From the NCBI GenBank assembly GCA_965223835.1, contig OZ245022.1, positions 1 to 64,000 of the forward strand: 64,000 nucleotides of DNA, read 5' to 3'. Below the pieces are notes generated by a model, which made no database searches, was not told the origin of the DNA, and saw only the letters and a list, made by a program, of their open reading frames with translations. Every line of letters begins with the position of its first letter. Position 1 is the first letter of the stretch. This DNA is from CAVYXZ01 sp965223835 (GTDB taxonomy: Bacteria; Chloroflexota; Anaerolineae; Aggregatilineales; Phototrophicaceae). This document shows positions 17,593-26,672 of this stretch, in pieces. The position numbers and the translations under genes are program-made.

Positions 17593-17606
17593 CTTGTATA
17601 GACAAA
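17593..17606. promoter_or_regulatory. GntR/HutC-type operator before the binding-protein gene
   Basis: The sequence CTTGTATAGACAAA is a near-perfect dyad that differs by two bases from the perfect palindrome CTTGTATATACAAG upstream of the GntR gene at 24623. Both sites begin 92 bases before the start codon they face. The neighbouring CAAGTACACAC (17583-17593) is also found next to the 24623 site. HutC/NagR-type regulators bind dyads of the form GTATA-TATAC, so this is the expected kind of target. Confidence 0.7.
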
Positions 17607-17627
17607 TTGACGCAAAAAAACTGGGAT

Positions 17628-18023
17628 TCAAGCTGGAACCGTGACACACCGAATCGCGCGCTGCTTGGGACCATCCATCTCTAGCAGCAGCACATTCTGG
17701 TAGGTGCCCAGGTCCAGTTTGCCATTGCGTACAGCGATGGTTAGCGATGTCCCCGCCAGGGCGCTGATGATATGCGCCTCGGCATTGGGGTTATTTTTAC
17801 GGCGGTGCTTAAACGGGCGCAGGTCGGCCAGCAGTTTCTCCGCCACCCGGACCAGATCATCACGCAGTTCGGCATCGTCTTCACAGACGATCAACGCGGC
17901 GGTGGTGTGGGGCAAACTAAACACCGCAATGCCATCCTGAACCGAACCCACCAGCGCCGATAACGCGGCGGTAACATTGATGACCTCGGTTTTTTGGGTC
18001 GTCTGCACCGTCGTGTCTGGCAT
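17628..18023 (-). CDS. yjbQ: YjbQ family protein (UPF0047)
   Basis: 131 residues, full length for this compact family. It shows HTTAALIVCEDDAELRDDL and a GTYQNVLLLEMDGP block, both diagnostic, with conserved His and acidic residues around a small pocket. Members can show weak thiamine-phosphate synthase activity, but their true role is unclear. It follows the PhyH gene by three bases and probably is the last gene of the dehydrogenase transcript. Confidence 0.92.
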   Translation of the reverse strand: MPDTTVQTTQKTEVINVTAALSALVGSVQDGIAVFSLPHTTAALIVCEDDAELRDDLVRVAEKLLADLRPFKHRRKNNPNAEAHIISALAGTSLTIAVRNGKLDLGTYQNVLLLEMDGPKQRAIRCVTVPA

Positions 18024-18026
18024 GAT

Positions 18027-18791
18027 TTACACTCGATTAAAACGCGGCTTATCAAACTGTGGGTGATAGACCTCGCGGAAGAATTTCTGCCGCTCGTCCG
18101 AGAGAGCCGCAATCACAACCGGATCAAAACTCGGTTTGTGATGACGCACGTTGACATGATTGTAAGCGTAGAAAATCGCCATGCGCGGATGATTGGGGTT
18201 TTCCCAGGTGTTGCCCGAATGACAGCAGGCCTCGGCGAAGGCGACGATGGACCCCGGCGGGCACGCATACCGTTCAAACAGGAACGACTTCGTGATTTCT
18301 TCCCGCCGCTCTTTATCGAAAATGCTCTGGGGAATCTTGAAATTTGATTTGTGCGACCCGGCCATAAACAGCGTACCGCCTTTATCGTATTCGACTTCGT
18401 TGAGTTCAAATACGACGCGCAACATGCCAGTATAGATCTTGTTATTGTAGGCATGATAATGGTAATTGGGGTTCAGCGTCGGCCCCCCACCATGTGGCCC
18501 AATTCCCTGATCGCCGTTTTGCCGGATGCTATAAAATGTGCTCTCCAACCGCCATTTATCCGGGTTCTGCGAGATGGCAAGGTCCAGCAAATCCTTTACT
18601 TTGGGATGGTCAATCAATTCTGCAAATGCGCCGCCCGGTAAGCTGCGTTCTTCTGGCGGCAGCGCGTCCGGGTCATTTTCCAGCTTGTCGATTTGCGCCT
18701 TGAGCCGGTCCACCAGTGAGTCTTCCAGGACGCTCGGCAGGACGATGTAACCTTTCAGGTCGAATGTAAATTTTTGTTCTTCGGTGAGCAT
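18027..18791 (-). CDS. Phytanoyl-CoA dioxygenase (PhyH) family protein
   Basis: 254 residues, Fe(II)/2-oxoglutarate-dependent oxygenase fold. The iron-binding triad is plausibly the His-x-Asp/Gly of GIGPHGGG and the distal His in CCHSGNTWENP. An Arg follows in HPRMAIFY, usual for 2-oxoglutarate binding. Members hydroxylate lipids, small acids or natural products. It lies between a 2-oxoacid dehydrogenase operon and yjbQ, 14 bases after the E2 gene. A second, unrelated PhyH gene lies at 49176. Substrate unknown. Confidence 0.85.
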   Translation of the reverse strand: MLTEEQKFTFDLKGYIVLPSVLEDSLVDRLKAQIDKLENDPDALPPEERSLPGGAFAELIDHPKVKDLLDLAISQNPDKWRLESTFYSIRQNGDQGIGPHGGGPTLNPNYHYHAYNNKIYTGMLRVVFELNEVEYDKGGTLFMAGSHKSNFKIPQSIFDKERREEITKSFLFERYACPPGSIVAFAEACCHSGNTWENPNHPRMAIFYAYNHVNVRHHKPSFDPVVIAALSDERQKFFREVYHPQFDKPRFNRV

Positions 18792-18805
18792 GAAGTTCTC
18801 CTTGT

Positions 18806-20107
18806 TCAGTGTGCGTGCGTATTCAGAATTTCAAAAGGATTCTCGAGCTGTTGTTTGATTTGCTCCAGGAAACGGGCAGCAGGTACACCATCCAGCGCGC
18901 GGTGGTCGACGGACAAGGTGAGCGTACACATCGGCTGAACCAGCGGCTGCCCATTCACCGCCACCACCCGGTCTGCCACCTGGCCCACCGCCAGAATCAT
19001 GGGGTCGGGCATGTCGATAATGGCGACAAATGCATCCACGCTGTACATGCCCAGGTTCGAGATTACGAGGCTCTTCTGCCCGGTATCCGCCGCTTTGAGT
19101 CGCCCTTCACGTGCCCGTCCAGCCAAGTCACGCAAGGCCTGTGAAGTCGCTTGCAAATCGAGCCGGTCAGCATCTACGATTACTGGTGCGACTAACCCAC
19201 CCTTGGTATGAATCGCCACGCCGATATTCACACCATCATGGTTAACGAGTCCGGCAGCCGTGTAATGGCGATTGACCTCTGGCAAATGGCGCAGCGCCAG
19301 CGCACTGGCCCGCACCAGCACATCGGTATACGTCGGCGCTTTCGCCCAACCGAGCGTCTCGCGGCAATAGGTCCGCAGGTTGTTGACCTGGCTCATATTG
19401 ACATCAGCCAGCAGGTAAAAGTGCGGCACGGTCTGCTTGCTCTGGGTGGTGCGGTTGGCAATCGTCTGTCGTAATTTTGATAATGGCTCGGCAATGCCGG
19501 GCATGGCAGGCAAAACCTCGTCCGCGACCATTACCGGTGCGAATTGTTCAACATCCTTGACGCGAATCAAGCCCCCCACACCAGTACCGGTAATCGTCGT
19601 CAGGTCAACCTGTAATTCACGGGCCCGATTGCGGGCCTTCGGCGAGGCGTTAATGCGGGTCGGCTGCGTATCTCGATGATTCGCCGACTGGCGCACGTCA
19701 TCGGCAGTGATGCGTCCGCCAGGGCCACTGCCATTCACCAGCGCCAGGTTCACGCCCAGATCAGCCGCCAGCCGTTGTGCCACTGGAGTGATTTTAGGTC
19801 CTGCCGGTGGTTTCGTGATTGGTTGCTCTTTCGTGGCCGGTGCTTCAATTGCCGGTTCTGCGCTCTCGCCGTCGGGCTGTAACCGGGCCACGACCTGCTG
19901 CGGCATCACGGCGCTACCATCTGGAACGAGTATCTCGACGAGGGTGCCAGCGACAAAGGCTTCCACTTCCACAATCGCCTTATCGGAATCGATTTCGAAC
20001 AGCACCTCCCCCTTCTTGACCGCATCCCCCGCAGCTTTGAGCCAGGTGGTTAAGGTGAGTTCGGCGACGGCCTCGCCAATTTGCGGCACCACGATTTCTA
20101 TGGGCAC
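18806..20107 (-). CDS. 2-oxoacid dehydrogenase E2 (dihydrolipoamide acyltransferase) with two subunit-binding domains
   Basis: 433 residues. An N-terminal lipoyl domain carries the lipoylated Lys at residue 43 in EIDSDKAIVE. Two peripheral subunit-binding domains follow: ITPVAQRLAADLGVNL...GRITADDV and ASPKARNRARELQVDL...GLIRVKDV. The catalytic domain ends with the acyltransferase motif DHRALDG. It transfers an acyl group from E1 to CoA. The E1 genes lie just upstream and no E3 gene is in the window. Pyruvate, acetoin or a branched 2-oxoacid is possible as substrate. Confidence 0.93.
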   Translation of the reverse strand: MPIEIVVPQIGEAVAELTLTTWLKAAGDAVKKGEVLFEIDSDKAIVEVEAFVAGTLVEILVPDGSAVMPQQVVARLQPDGESAEPAIEAPATKEQPITKPPAGPKITPVAQRLAADLGVNLALVNGSGPGGRITADDVRQSANHRDTQPTRINASPKARNRARELQVDLTTITGTGVGGLIRVKDVEQFAPVMVADEVLPAMPGIAEPLSKLRQTIANRTTQSKQTVPHFYLLADVNMSQVNNLRTYCRETLGWAKAPTYTDVLVRASALALRHLPEVNRHYTAAGLVNHDGVNIGVAIHTKGGLVAPVIVDADRLDLQATSQALRDLAGRAREGRLKAADTGQKSLVISNLGMYSVDAFVAIIDMPDPMILAVGQVADRVVAVNGQPLVQPMCTLTLSVDHRALDGVPAARFLEQIKQQLENPFEILNTHAH

Positions 20108-20111
20108 AGCA

Positions 20112-21149
20112 TCAATCTCCCATCAGTTCCAGAATAGCCGCGCGAATCTGTGGTTCATCAGGAATCACGCTGTTTTCCAGGACCGGCGAAAACGGAATCG
20201 GCACATCCGGTGCGGCAATCCGTCGAATCGGCGCGTCCAGATAACCAATGGCGTGACCGGCAACCTGCGCCGCGACTTCTGCCCCCCAACCGCCGCGTTC
20301 ATTTGACTCCTCAACGATGACCAGACGACTCGTCTTCTTCACCGATTCGATAATGGTGTCCACATCCAGTGGAACCAGACACCGCGGGTCCACCACTTCG
20401 ACGCTAATGCCTTCCTCGCCCAGTGCCTCTGCGACATTCATCGCCCGGTGCAACATCAGCGAATTGGCGACAACGGTAATGTCGGTTCCCACTTGTTTGA
20501 TGTCGGCTTCGCCCAGTGGAATAAAGTATTCGTCCTCCGGGACATGCCCCCGACTCACGCTGCTTTCCACCAGTTTACGACCCTTGCTGCCATATAGATG
20601 CTTGTGGACACAGAACAACACCGGGTTATCATCACGGATGGCGCTCTTAAACAGGCCTTTGGCGTCATACGGTGTGGCGGGAGTCACGATCTTGAGGCCG
20701 GGAATGTGGAAGAAGAAACTCTCCATATTGTTCGCGTGCTGGGCACCCCGTCCCGACGCGCCGGTTGGCATCTGAAACACCAGTGGAATTTTGACCTGGC
20801 CGCCGGACATGTAGCGCAACTTGGTGCATTGCTGTACGATCTGGTCAAAGGCAGTGAACAGAAAATCACCGTACTGAAAGTCGATCACTGGGCGCATTCC
20901 CTGTATCGCCGCGCCAATCGCCAGTCCGACAAATCCCGCCTCAGAGATAGGCGTGTTCAATACGCGCTCTGGCCCAAAATCGTCCAATAGCCCCAGTGTG
21001 AACAGGAATGAGCCACCGATACGAATGTCTTCACCAAGGACAAATACATCCTCATCGCGGTTCATCTCCTCGCGAATGGCTTCGCGCAGTGCTTGCACGA
21101 TGGTCAGATCACGAGTGGTATCGCGCGTTGGCGTGGCTTGGCTATGCAT
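20112..21149 (-). CDS. 2-oxoacid dehydrogenase E1 beta subunit
   Basis: 345 residues, transketolase-like pyrimidine-binding fold. It shows LREAIREEMNRDEDVFVLGEDI, the usual E1 beta opening with the Glu that activates thiamine diphosphate, and VVDPRCLVPLDVDTI plus IVEESNERGGWG towards the C-terminus. The ATG at 21149 is preferred, as GGAGG sits six bases before it; this overlaps the E1 alpha gene by 8 bases. Pairs with the alpha subunit as a heterotetramer. Confidence 0.93.
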   Translation of the reverse strand: MHSQATPTRDTTRDLTIVQALREAIREEMNRDEDVFVLGEDIRIGGSFLFTLGLLDDFGPERVLNTPISEAGFVGLAIGAAIQGMRPVIDFQYGDFLFTAFDQIVQQCTKLRYMSGGQVKIPLVFQMPTGASGRGAQHANNMESFFFHIPGLKIVTPATPYDAKGLFKSAIRDDNPVLFCVHKHLYGSKGRKLVESSVSRGHVPEDEYFIPLGEADIKQVGTDITVVANSLMLHRAMNVAEALGEEGISVEVVDPRCLVPLDVDTIIESVKKTSRLVIVEESNERGGWGAEVAAQVAGHAIGYLDAPIRRIAAPDVPIPFSPVLENSVIPDEPQIRAAILELMGD

Positions 21150-22143
21150 AAACATCCTCCAGGGCGACCGTCAAGTCCGGCTCGTCACTTGCCAGCGCAA
21201 ACTCGACTGAATCGTCAATGGTGTGCGTGGCTTCGGCCTCAAGCTGCGCCAGATGCGCCTCGTCAAAGCGGGGATCATCCAGCAGCCGTTCCCGAAACGC
21301 CGGTAGCGGATCGGTCTGGAACCAGGCTTCGACTTCTTCCTGGGGTCGATACGTACCGGGATCATCACGTTTGTGGCCGCCGCGCCGGTAGGTCAGGCAT
21401 TCGATCAGCGTCGGGCCAGAGCCGTTGCGGGCATTCGTGGCCGCCTGTTGCACCGCATCGTAAACGATCATCGGGTCATTGCCATAAATCGTCATGCCCG
21501 GCATCCCATAGGCAATGGCGCGTTCGGCCACGTAATCAACGGCCATCACATCGGAAATGTGGGTAGAGACCCCATAAAGGTTATTCTCGCACAGAAAGAT
21601 CACTGGCAATTTCCAGATGGCGGCCAGGTTAAGTGCCTCATGCCAGTCGCCTTTGTTCGCTGTTCCCTCGCCAAAAAAATTCAACGCGACCTGGTCTGAT
21701 TCGTGCCGTTTAAACGCGAACGCCATCCCCGCCGCAATCGGCGATGACGCGCCGACAATTGCAATCGCAGGTAATGCGCCGTATGCCATATCACCGACGT
21801 GCAGCGAACCCCCTTTGCCTTTGCAGCAACCGGTGATTTTACCGAATAACTCGGCCATCAAGGCGCGGGCGGTGACGCCTTTCGCCAGGGCCTGACCATG
21901 CCCCCGATGCGTCAGCGTTATCACATCGTCCGGTTGCAGCGCCAGACACGCCCCCACCGTCGTCGCTTCCTGCCCCAGCGACAGATGAATCGTGCCCGGC
22001 ATGATGCCCTGTAAAAAGAGTTCGTTGACCTTCTGTTCAAAGTGGCGAATCAGGTACATCCGCTGAAAAATCTCGCCCAATAGCTCAGGCGTGTAGGCTG
22101 CTAATGAAGTTGGCTCCGGTGGATCGGGCAACCTGATTTTCAT
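21142..22143 (-). CDS. 2-oxoacid dehydrogenase E1 alpha subunit
   Basis: 333 residues. The thiamine-diphosphate binding motif runs from GEGTANKGDWHEALN to CENN, the family's GDG-to-NN pattern. TYRRGGHKRDDPGTYR is the phosphorylation-loop region with the typical GH-DD pattern. GTIHLSLGQEA and GKGGSLH further support E1 alpha. First gene of the alpha-beta-E2 operon, 48 bases after the FGGY kinase gene, so it may be co-transcribed from the GntR gene. Confidence 0.94.
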   Translation of the reverse strand: MKIRLPDPPEPTSLAAYTPELLGEIFQRMYLIRHFEQKVNELFLQGIMPGTIHLSLGQEATTVGACLALQPDDVITLTHRGHGQALAKGVTARALMAELFGKITGCCKGKGGSLHVGDMAYGALPAIAIVGASSPIAAGMAFAFKRHESDQVALNFFGEGTANKGDWHEALNLAAIWKLPVIFLCENNLYGVSTHISDVMAVDYVAERAIAYGMPGMTIYGNDPMIVYDAVQQAATNARNGSGPTLIECLTYRRGGHKRDDPGTYRPQEEVEAWFQTDPLPAFRERLLDDPRFDEAHLAQLEAEATHTIDDSVEFALASDEPDLTVALEDVYA

Positions 22144-22190
22144 AAATTACAGTTCCTTCCCGTGTCTATAGGTATCAGTGTGGTTCAAAC

Positions 22191-23732
22191 TTATACCTTG
22201 TCCACACCATCAGTTTCGATCAACTGGGTTAACATCGTGCTATGGACTTGTAAATCCTTCACCAGCGCCCGATACACGCCAAAATATTTCTCATATTGAG
22301 CCTGGGCAGTCGGGTCCGGGTGCAATGTCGCGCCCACCGGGTTGAATGTCGCGAGGGCAGTCTCCCAATCGTTCAAGGTGCCCACTGCAATAGCGGCTAC
22401 CAGCGCCGACCCAAAGGCGGCCCCCTCGATACGAGGACGAATTAACGGCCTACCCAGCACATCACACAGGATTTGTTGCCAGAGTCGACTTTTCGCGCCG
22501 CCACCGATGAGCGTGAACTGTTGCGTTGGTGCGCCCAAAGCTCGAACCGCATCTAGGCAGTCTCGAATGGAGTATGCCACCCCTTCCAGAATGGCCCGCG
22601 CGAAATGCTGGATGTTGTGACCGGCCCGCAAGCCAAAGAAATTACCGCGTAGAGTCGGGTCCCAGTATGGCGTGCGTTCCCCCATCAAGTAGGGGTGAAA
22701 GATGATGCCTTCGCTGCCCACCGGGGCGTCCGCTGCCATTTGGCTGATGAGTGTATACACATCCAGTTTGTCGTTGGCTGCCTGTTGCGCTTCCAATCGA
22801 CAGAATGTATCCCGAAACCAGCGCAGAGTCGCCGTGCCTGAATTGGTTGCGGTGATGGTAAACCAGTAGGGATCAACCACGTGCCGGTAGGTGAGTGACA
22901 ACGGTGACGGCAATGGCCGGGCTGTAACCAGATTCACGTTCGCGGCGGTCCCCAGCTTGATGATGCCCTGGCCGGGACAAATCGCCCCGACACCCAGCGC
23001 CTCGACTACTGAATCGCCACTGCCCACTGCCACTGGAATCCCTGCTGGCAAGCCCGTCGCCCGGGCAACTTCCGGGAGCAGATAGCCAGCAATGTCGGTC
23101 GCTGGCACCACCGGCGGCAACCAATCGACGTCGAATCCGATGAGATCACACAGTTCGGTTGACCATTCGCCACGTTGCGCGTCGTAAAGTTGGGTGCCGA
23201 TGGCATCATAGACATCAGTGGCGTAGTGACCAGTAAACCGATAGCGCACGTAGTCTTTGGTCACGAGAATGCGGCGCAGGTCGTGCCAGATTGTTGGCTG
23301 GTTCTCCTTGAGCCACACCAGTTGCGCCAGCGTCCAGGATGGATGTACCCGGCAGTTGGTGATTTCGAAGATGCGGTCGCCGAGTTCAGCCTCCAGGCGT
23401 TGACATTGCAAGGTACTCCGCAGGTCGGACCAGTGAATGGTCGGGGCCAATACGTCGCCCTGCTCATTCATCAATGCAACATTATGCGCCGGGCCATCAA
23501 TTGCAATTCCGCGAATGTCACTCGGCGCAATCGCACTTCCATCTAACCCAGCCCGCAGAGTCTGGCAGGCCGCTTGATACCAATCTTCAGGGTGCTGCTC
23601 CGCCCAGCCGATTTGCGGATAGTGGGTTAGGTACGGTTCGCTGTGAGTCGCTAACACGGTGCCTGCCGCATCAATGAACATGACCTTGCAACTGCTGCTA
23701 CCCACGTCGACCCCAACCAGAACTTCCGCCAT
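22191..23732 (-). CDS. FGGY-family carbohydrate kinase (xylulokinase-like)
   Basis: 513 residues, full length for the family. It opens VGVDVGSSSCKVMFID with the first phosphate loop and has DGPAHN, then GSGDSVVEALGVG and the C-terminal adenosine motif GGGAKSRLWQQILCDVLG. The substrate is most likely a pentulose or a sugar alcohol. It follows the GntR gene by 13 bases. It is a different subfamily from the glycerol-type kinase at 1-1022. Confidence 0.92.
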   Translation of the reverse strand: MAEVLVGVDVGSSSCKVMFIDAAGTVLATHSEPYLTHYPQIGWAEQHPEDWYQAACQTLRAGLDGSAIAPSDIRGIAIDGPAHNVALMNEQGDVLAPTIHWSDLRSTLQCQRLEAELGDRIFEITNCRVHPSWTLAQLVWLKENQPTIWHDLRRILVTKDYVRYRFTGHYATDVYDAIGTQLYDAQRGEWSTELCDLIGFDVDWLPPVVPATDIAGYLLPEVARATGLPAGIPVAVGSGDSVVEALGVGAICPGQGIIKLGTAANVNLVTARPLPSPLSLTYRHVVDPYWFTITATNSGTATLRWFRDTFCRLEAQQAANDKLDVYTLISQMAADAPVGSEGIIFHPYLMGERTPYWDPTLRGNFFGLRAGHNIQHFARAILEGVAYSIRDCLDAVRALGAPTQQFTLIGGGAKSRLWQQILCDVLGRPLIRPRIEGAAFGSALVAAIAVGTLNDWETALATFNPVGATLHPDPTAQAQYEKYFGVYRALVKDLQVHSTMLTQLIETDGVDKV

Positions 23733-23745
23733 CGCGCCCGCCTCG

Positions 23746-24531
23746 TTATTGCTCGTCCGAATTAAACGCTGCCAGCGGGTCGGCGAGTTGCAGCGCCGCC
23801 GCGAATTCAGCCGTGTTTTTGACGACGAATTTAAACATCTGCGCGTTGTATACGGCGCGGGTCAGGCGGGTGGGCTGGCCGTTTTCGGCGTAAGCGATTC
23901 CTTCCACCCGTAAGACCGGACTGCTGGGCTGAATCTGCAGCAAACTGGCCTCGCCCGGCAGCGCCAGATCAGCCTGAACTGAGTCTTGTGTATATGCGAT
24001 TGCCAGCCGTGAAATTCGTTGCATCGTATCGAGCAGCGACTCCTGGCTCAGGTCAACGTCAAGGATGGCTGAAAACAAACGATGTTCCAAAAACGAAGTA
24101 TGAATCGTCGCGGGTTGGCCTTCCACCAGCCGCAACCGTTCAATCACAATGACGCGACTGTCGCGTTTGAGTTGGAGTTTGTCCTGAATGTCGATTGAAC
24201 CGGGGATCACTTCGGTGCGCAGTACCTGGGTTTCAACTGAATACCCTTTGGCCCGCAGCGTGTGGCTGAAACTCAACATGGTTGACAGCCCATATGAAAC
24301 CACATTCTCCGCAACGTAGGTGCCCTTGCCTTTGCTGCGATAGAGCAGGCCCTTTGATACCAGCATGTCTAACGCCTTGCGGGCGGTCATGCGGCTGACG
24401 CTGTACTGGGCCGAGATCTCTAACTCAGACGGAATTTGTTCACCCGGCTCATACTCGCCCGCACGGATTTGTTCAAGGAGCATGTTTTGGATTTGCATAT
24501 AAAGTGGTGTGGACAAACGCTTGTCAATCAT
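23746..24531 (-). CDS. GntR/HutC-family transcriptional regulator
   Basis: 261 residues. Residues 1-75 form a winged helix with PLYMQIQNMLLEQIRAGEYEPGEQIPSE and SRMTARKALDMLVSKGLLYRSKGKGTYV. The rest is a UTRA effector domain, which binds small sugars or acids. The protein probably represses its own operon: a perfect 14-bp palindrome lies 92 bases before its start. A close copy lies before the transporter gene at 17501, so the likely inducer is the imported substrate or an early product. Confidence 0.93.
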   Translation of the reverse strand: MIDKRLSTPLYMQIQNMLLEQIRAGEYEPGEQIPSELEISAQYSVSRMTARKALDMLVSKGLLYRSKGKGTYVAENVVSYGLSTMLSFSHTLRAKGYSVETQVLRTEVIPGSIDIQDKLQLKRDSRVIVIERLRLVEGQPATIHTSFLEHRLFSAILDVDLSQESLLDTMQRISRLAIAYTQDSVQADLALPGEASLLQIQPSSPVLRVEGIAYAENGQPTRLTRAVYNAQMFKFVVKNTAEFAAALQLADPLAAFNSDEQ

Positions 24532-24622
24532 GGAATTTCACCGCAATGAGTATTAAGTGCCACGATTATAGCGGTTCCGCGAGGCGGTCTCTGCCCCGCA
24601 GCAATTTTCTCATAAACTATTT

Positions 24623-24636
24623 CTTGTATATACAAG
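24623..24636. promoter_or_regulatory. Perfect 14-bp operator before the GntR gene
   Basis: CTTGTATATACAAG is its own reverse complement and matches the dyads bound by HutC/NagR-type repressors. It is followed by TACACAC, also found at the second site near 17583. Its place, 92 bases upstream of the regulator start, fits autorepression. Confidence 0.75.
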
Positions 24637-24732
24637 TACACACAGTAATGTACCGTTTGCTGCTTTATCTGTCAAGCGATTGCGGCGGTTGGGACGGTGA
24701 GTTGATCTCTGATGATGTGTTAATTTTGAGGA

Positions 24733-25533
24733 TTAGAGATCGAACCGCAACAATCGCGCCAGATTACCGCCCTTAACCAGGGTGCGATCAGCCGCCGATA
24801 GATGGGCCAGATGGGTATCCACAATCGCCGGGGTGCCACTGCCCCACACCATTCGCTGTGGCCCAAAAGCGTCAACGACTTGCCGGGTGAAGCGTAACGC
24901 GCTGGGGTACAGCGGCGCATCAGCGGCGAAGTGATTGAGACCCGATAATTTCATGTAGACGTTATCAAAGTCGGCCAATGCTAAGACATCGGCATATTCA
25001 ACCGCGTTGCCCAGGTGCGGTTCCGCCAGGTGGTCAATTAATACAGTGCAATCAGCGTGGGCTTGAATCAGGTCTGTAACCTGTGCCGCATACTCAGGGC
25101 CGATATGGAGTTCAACGATCAAGCCTAATGCAGCGGCGGTCTCCCACAACGCGACGACTCCAGCATCAGTGAATCTGTCAAAGTAAGCTGTTTTGCCACG
25201 ATGGGCGTGGAATCGGGTGCTGATAATGCGGGGTTCTTGTTTTACCAGCGCAGTGAGTTTCTGCGGCGCATCCGGGTCGGTTGGGAAAAACAGACTCGTG
25301 CCGACCATCCTTTTCATTTCGCGCTGTAGACTATCCAGCACCAGCCGGTGATCGTCGCCATAGGGTTCCGGGTGGACCAGCACGGCAGCATCAATACCCA
25401 GCGCATCCATGTGACCCAGATAATCGACGAGCGGGTCCGGCAATAAGTTTTCCGGGATGTACGTCGCCTGGGGATGAAATGGATAGCGGGTTGTGTCCTG
25501 ACTGAATAAATGCGTGTTCCATTCAATAATCAT
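24733..25533 (-). CDS. Amidohydrolase-family TIM-barrel hydrolase
   Basis: 266 residues from the ATG at 25533, which overlaps the sigma-factor stop as ATGA. A longer in-frame reading upstream lies inside the sigma gene and is a shadow. It starts MIIEWNTHLFSQD, with the His of the first metal strand, and has RFHAHRG, ELHIGPE, VLIDHLAEP and WGSGTP, the usual amidohydrolase-2 strand ends. Relatives act on lactones, decarboxylate aromatic acids or cleave pyrone rings. Substrate unknown. Confidence 0.85.
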   Translation of the reverse strand: MIIEWNTHLFSQDTTRYPFHPQATYIPENLLPDPLVDYLGHMDALGIDAAVLVHPEPYGDDHRLVLDSLQREMKRMVGTSLFFPTDPDAPQKLTALVKQEPRIISTRFHAHRGKTAYFDRFTDAGVVALWETAAALGLIVELHIGPEYAAQVTDLIQAHADCTVLIDHLAEPHLGNAVEYADVLALADFDNVYMKLSGLNHFAADAPLYPSALRFTRQVVDAFGPQRMVWGSGTPAIVDTHLAHLSAADRTLVKGGNLARLLRFDL

Positions 25534-26555
25534 GTTGATCGCTCTCTGGCTGTAATGGGTTGACCGCGTAATGTCATCGGCAGGTTGAAATGCGGGAGTA
25601 AGCTGGCATCTTTGAACGTGATGATCTCGGCGATTTGCCCGCCGCCGAGTGTCAGCACTTGAATCCCGTAAGCGTGATACCAGCCAGCATCTTCGCGTCG
25701 ATAAACGCCAAAAGCGGGATAGCCGTTCGCTTGAGTGGATTGCAGCCGCCACTGCTGACCACATGGTTCTGTTCTAAAAATCGAGTTGTGTAGCAACAGG
25801 CGAATGGCGGCGACGCCCTGATACCACGAGGGAATCGGCGGCATACTGAAAATCGCATCGTCTGCCAGCAATTGCGTCAACGTGTCTACATCGGCGTTCT
25901 CCCAGGCGCGGACATAATCGTCGAGCAATTTATGCGTCGCCGTGTCTAATGATTGTGTCCCTGCCGTCATCGCATCTTGCTGGCTGGCAAGTGTGGCACG
26001 AGCGCGAAACAAGGCACTTTTGACAGAGGATTCCGTTGTATCGAGTAAATCCGCGACCTCACGCGCTTTCCAGCCCAGTACATCCCGTAACAGCAGCACC
26101 GCCCGCTGACGTGGCGGCAGCAAATGTAAAACGGCGACGAACGCCAGCGTTATGCTTTCACGCTGCGCCACCTGCGCATCCAGATCAGGGCTATGGTCGA
26201 GCGCCAGCAATTCATCGGGATAGGGTTGGAGCCAGATTGGTTCCCGGATCGGTTCGGCAACCGGTTCCATCATTGTAGACATCGGTTGCCGGACGCGGGG
26301 CATGGTGCGGCGCGTTGACCGTTTGAGTTGATCCAGGCAGGCGTTGGTGGCGATTTTGTATAGCCAGACCCGCAGCGATGCCCGACCTTCGAAGCTATCC
26401 CGCCAACGCCACGCCCGCAGGAAGGTCTCTTGCACCATATCCTCAGCATCCTGGATGGTGCCCATCATGCGATAACAATGGGCCTGTAGTTCACGTCGGA
26501 ACGGTTCTAGTTCTGCACCAAAAGTCTGGGAATCAAGTTCGATCAGGTTCATCAA
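25530..26555 (-). CDS. ECF sigma factor with C-terminal SnoaL-like domain
   Basis: 341 residues. Region 2 is seen as FRRELQAHCYRMMGTIQDAEDMVQETFLRAWR and region 4 as LPPRQRAVLLLRDVLGWKAREVADLLDTTESSVKSALFRARATL. The C-terminal 130 residues resemble a SnoaL fold with Trp-rich pocket. This layout is known for the extended ECF groups, in which the added domain controls the sigma activity in place of an anti-sigma factor. A divergent gene at 26673 could be a target. Confidence 0.9.
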   Translation of the reverse strand: MMNLIELDSQTFGAELEPFRRELQAHCYRMMGTIQDAEDMVQETFLRAWRWRDSFEGRASLRVWLYKIATNACLDQLKRSTRRTMPRVRQPMSTMMEPVAEPIREPIWLQPYPDELLALDHSPDLDAQVAQRESITLAFVAVLHLLPPRQRAVLLLRDVLGWKAREVADLLDTTESSVKSALFRARATLASQQDAMTAGTQSLDTATHKLLDDYVRAWENADVDTLTQLLADDAIFSMPPIPSWYQGVAAIRLLLHNSIFRTEPCGQQWRLQSTQANGYPAFGVYRREDAGWYHAYGIQVLTLGGGQIAEIITFKDASLLPHFNLPMTLRGQPITARERST

Positions 26556-26672
26556 TTTGTATCGCAGGTTGTCGGGAAGGTCTCATTTTAGCGAATTTCC
26601 CCTTTGACCGCACCCTTTTGTACTGTGCTGTCGTCTTATTGAGTATCGTATAATTATTCGGAGAAATGCTAC

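Noticed and set aside
19707..20306. Open frame of 199 codons on the plus strand
   Set aside because: Shadow of the E2 and E1 beta genes; low-complexity product.
25534..25764. N-terminal extension of the amidohydrolase gene
   Set aside because: It lies inside the sigma-factor gene in another frame; the ATG at 25533 gives the normal family start and an ATGA overlap.
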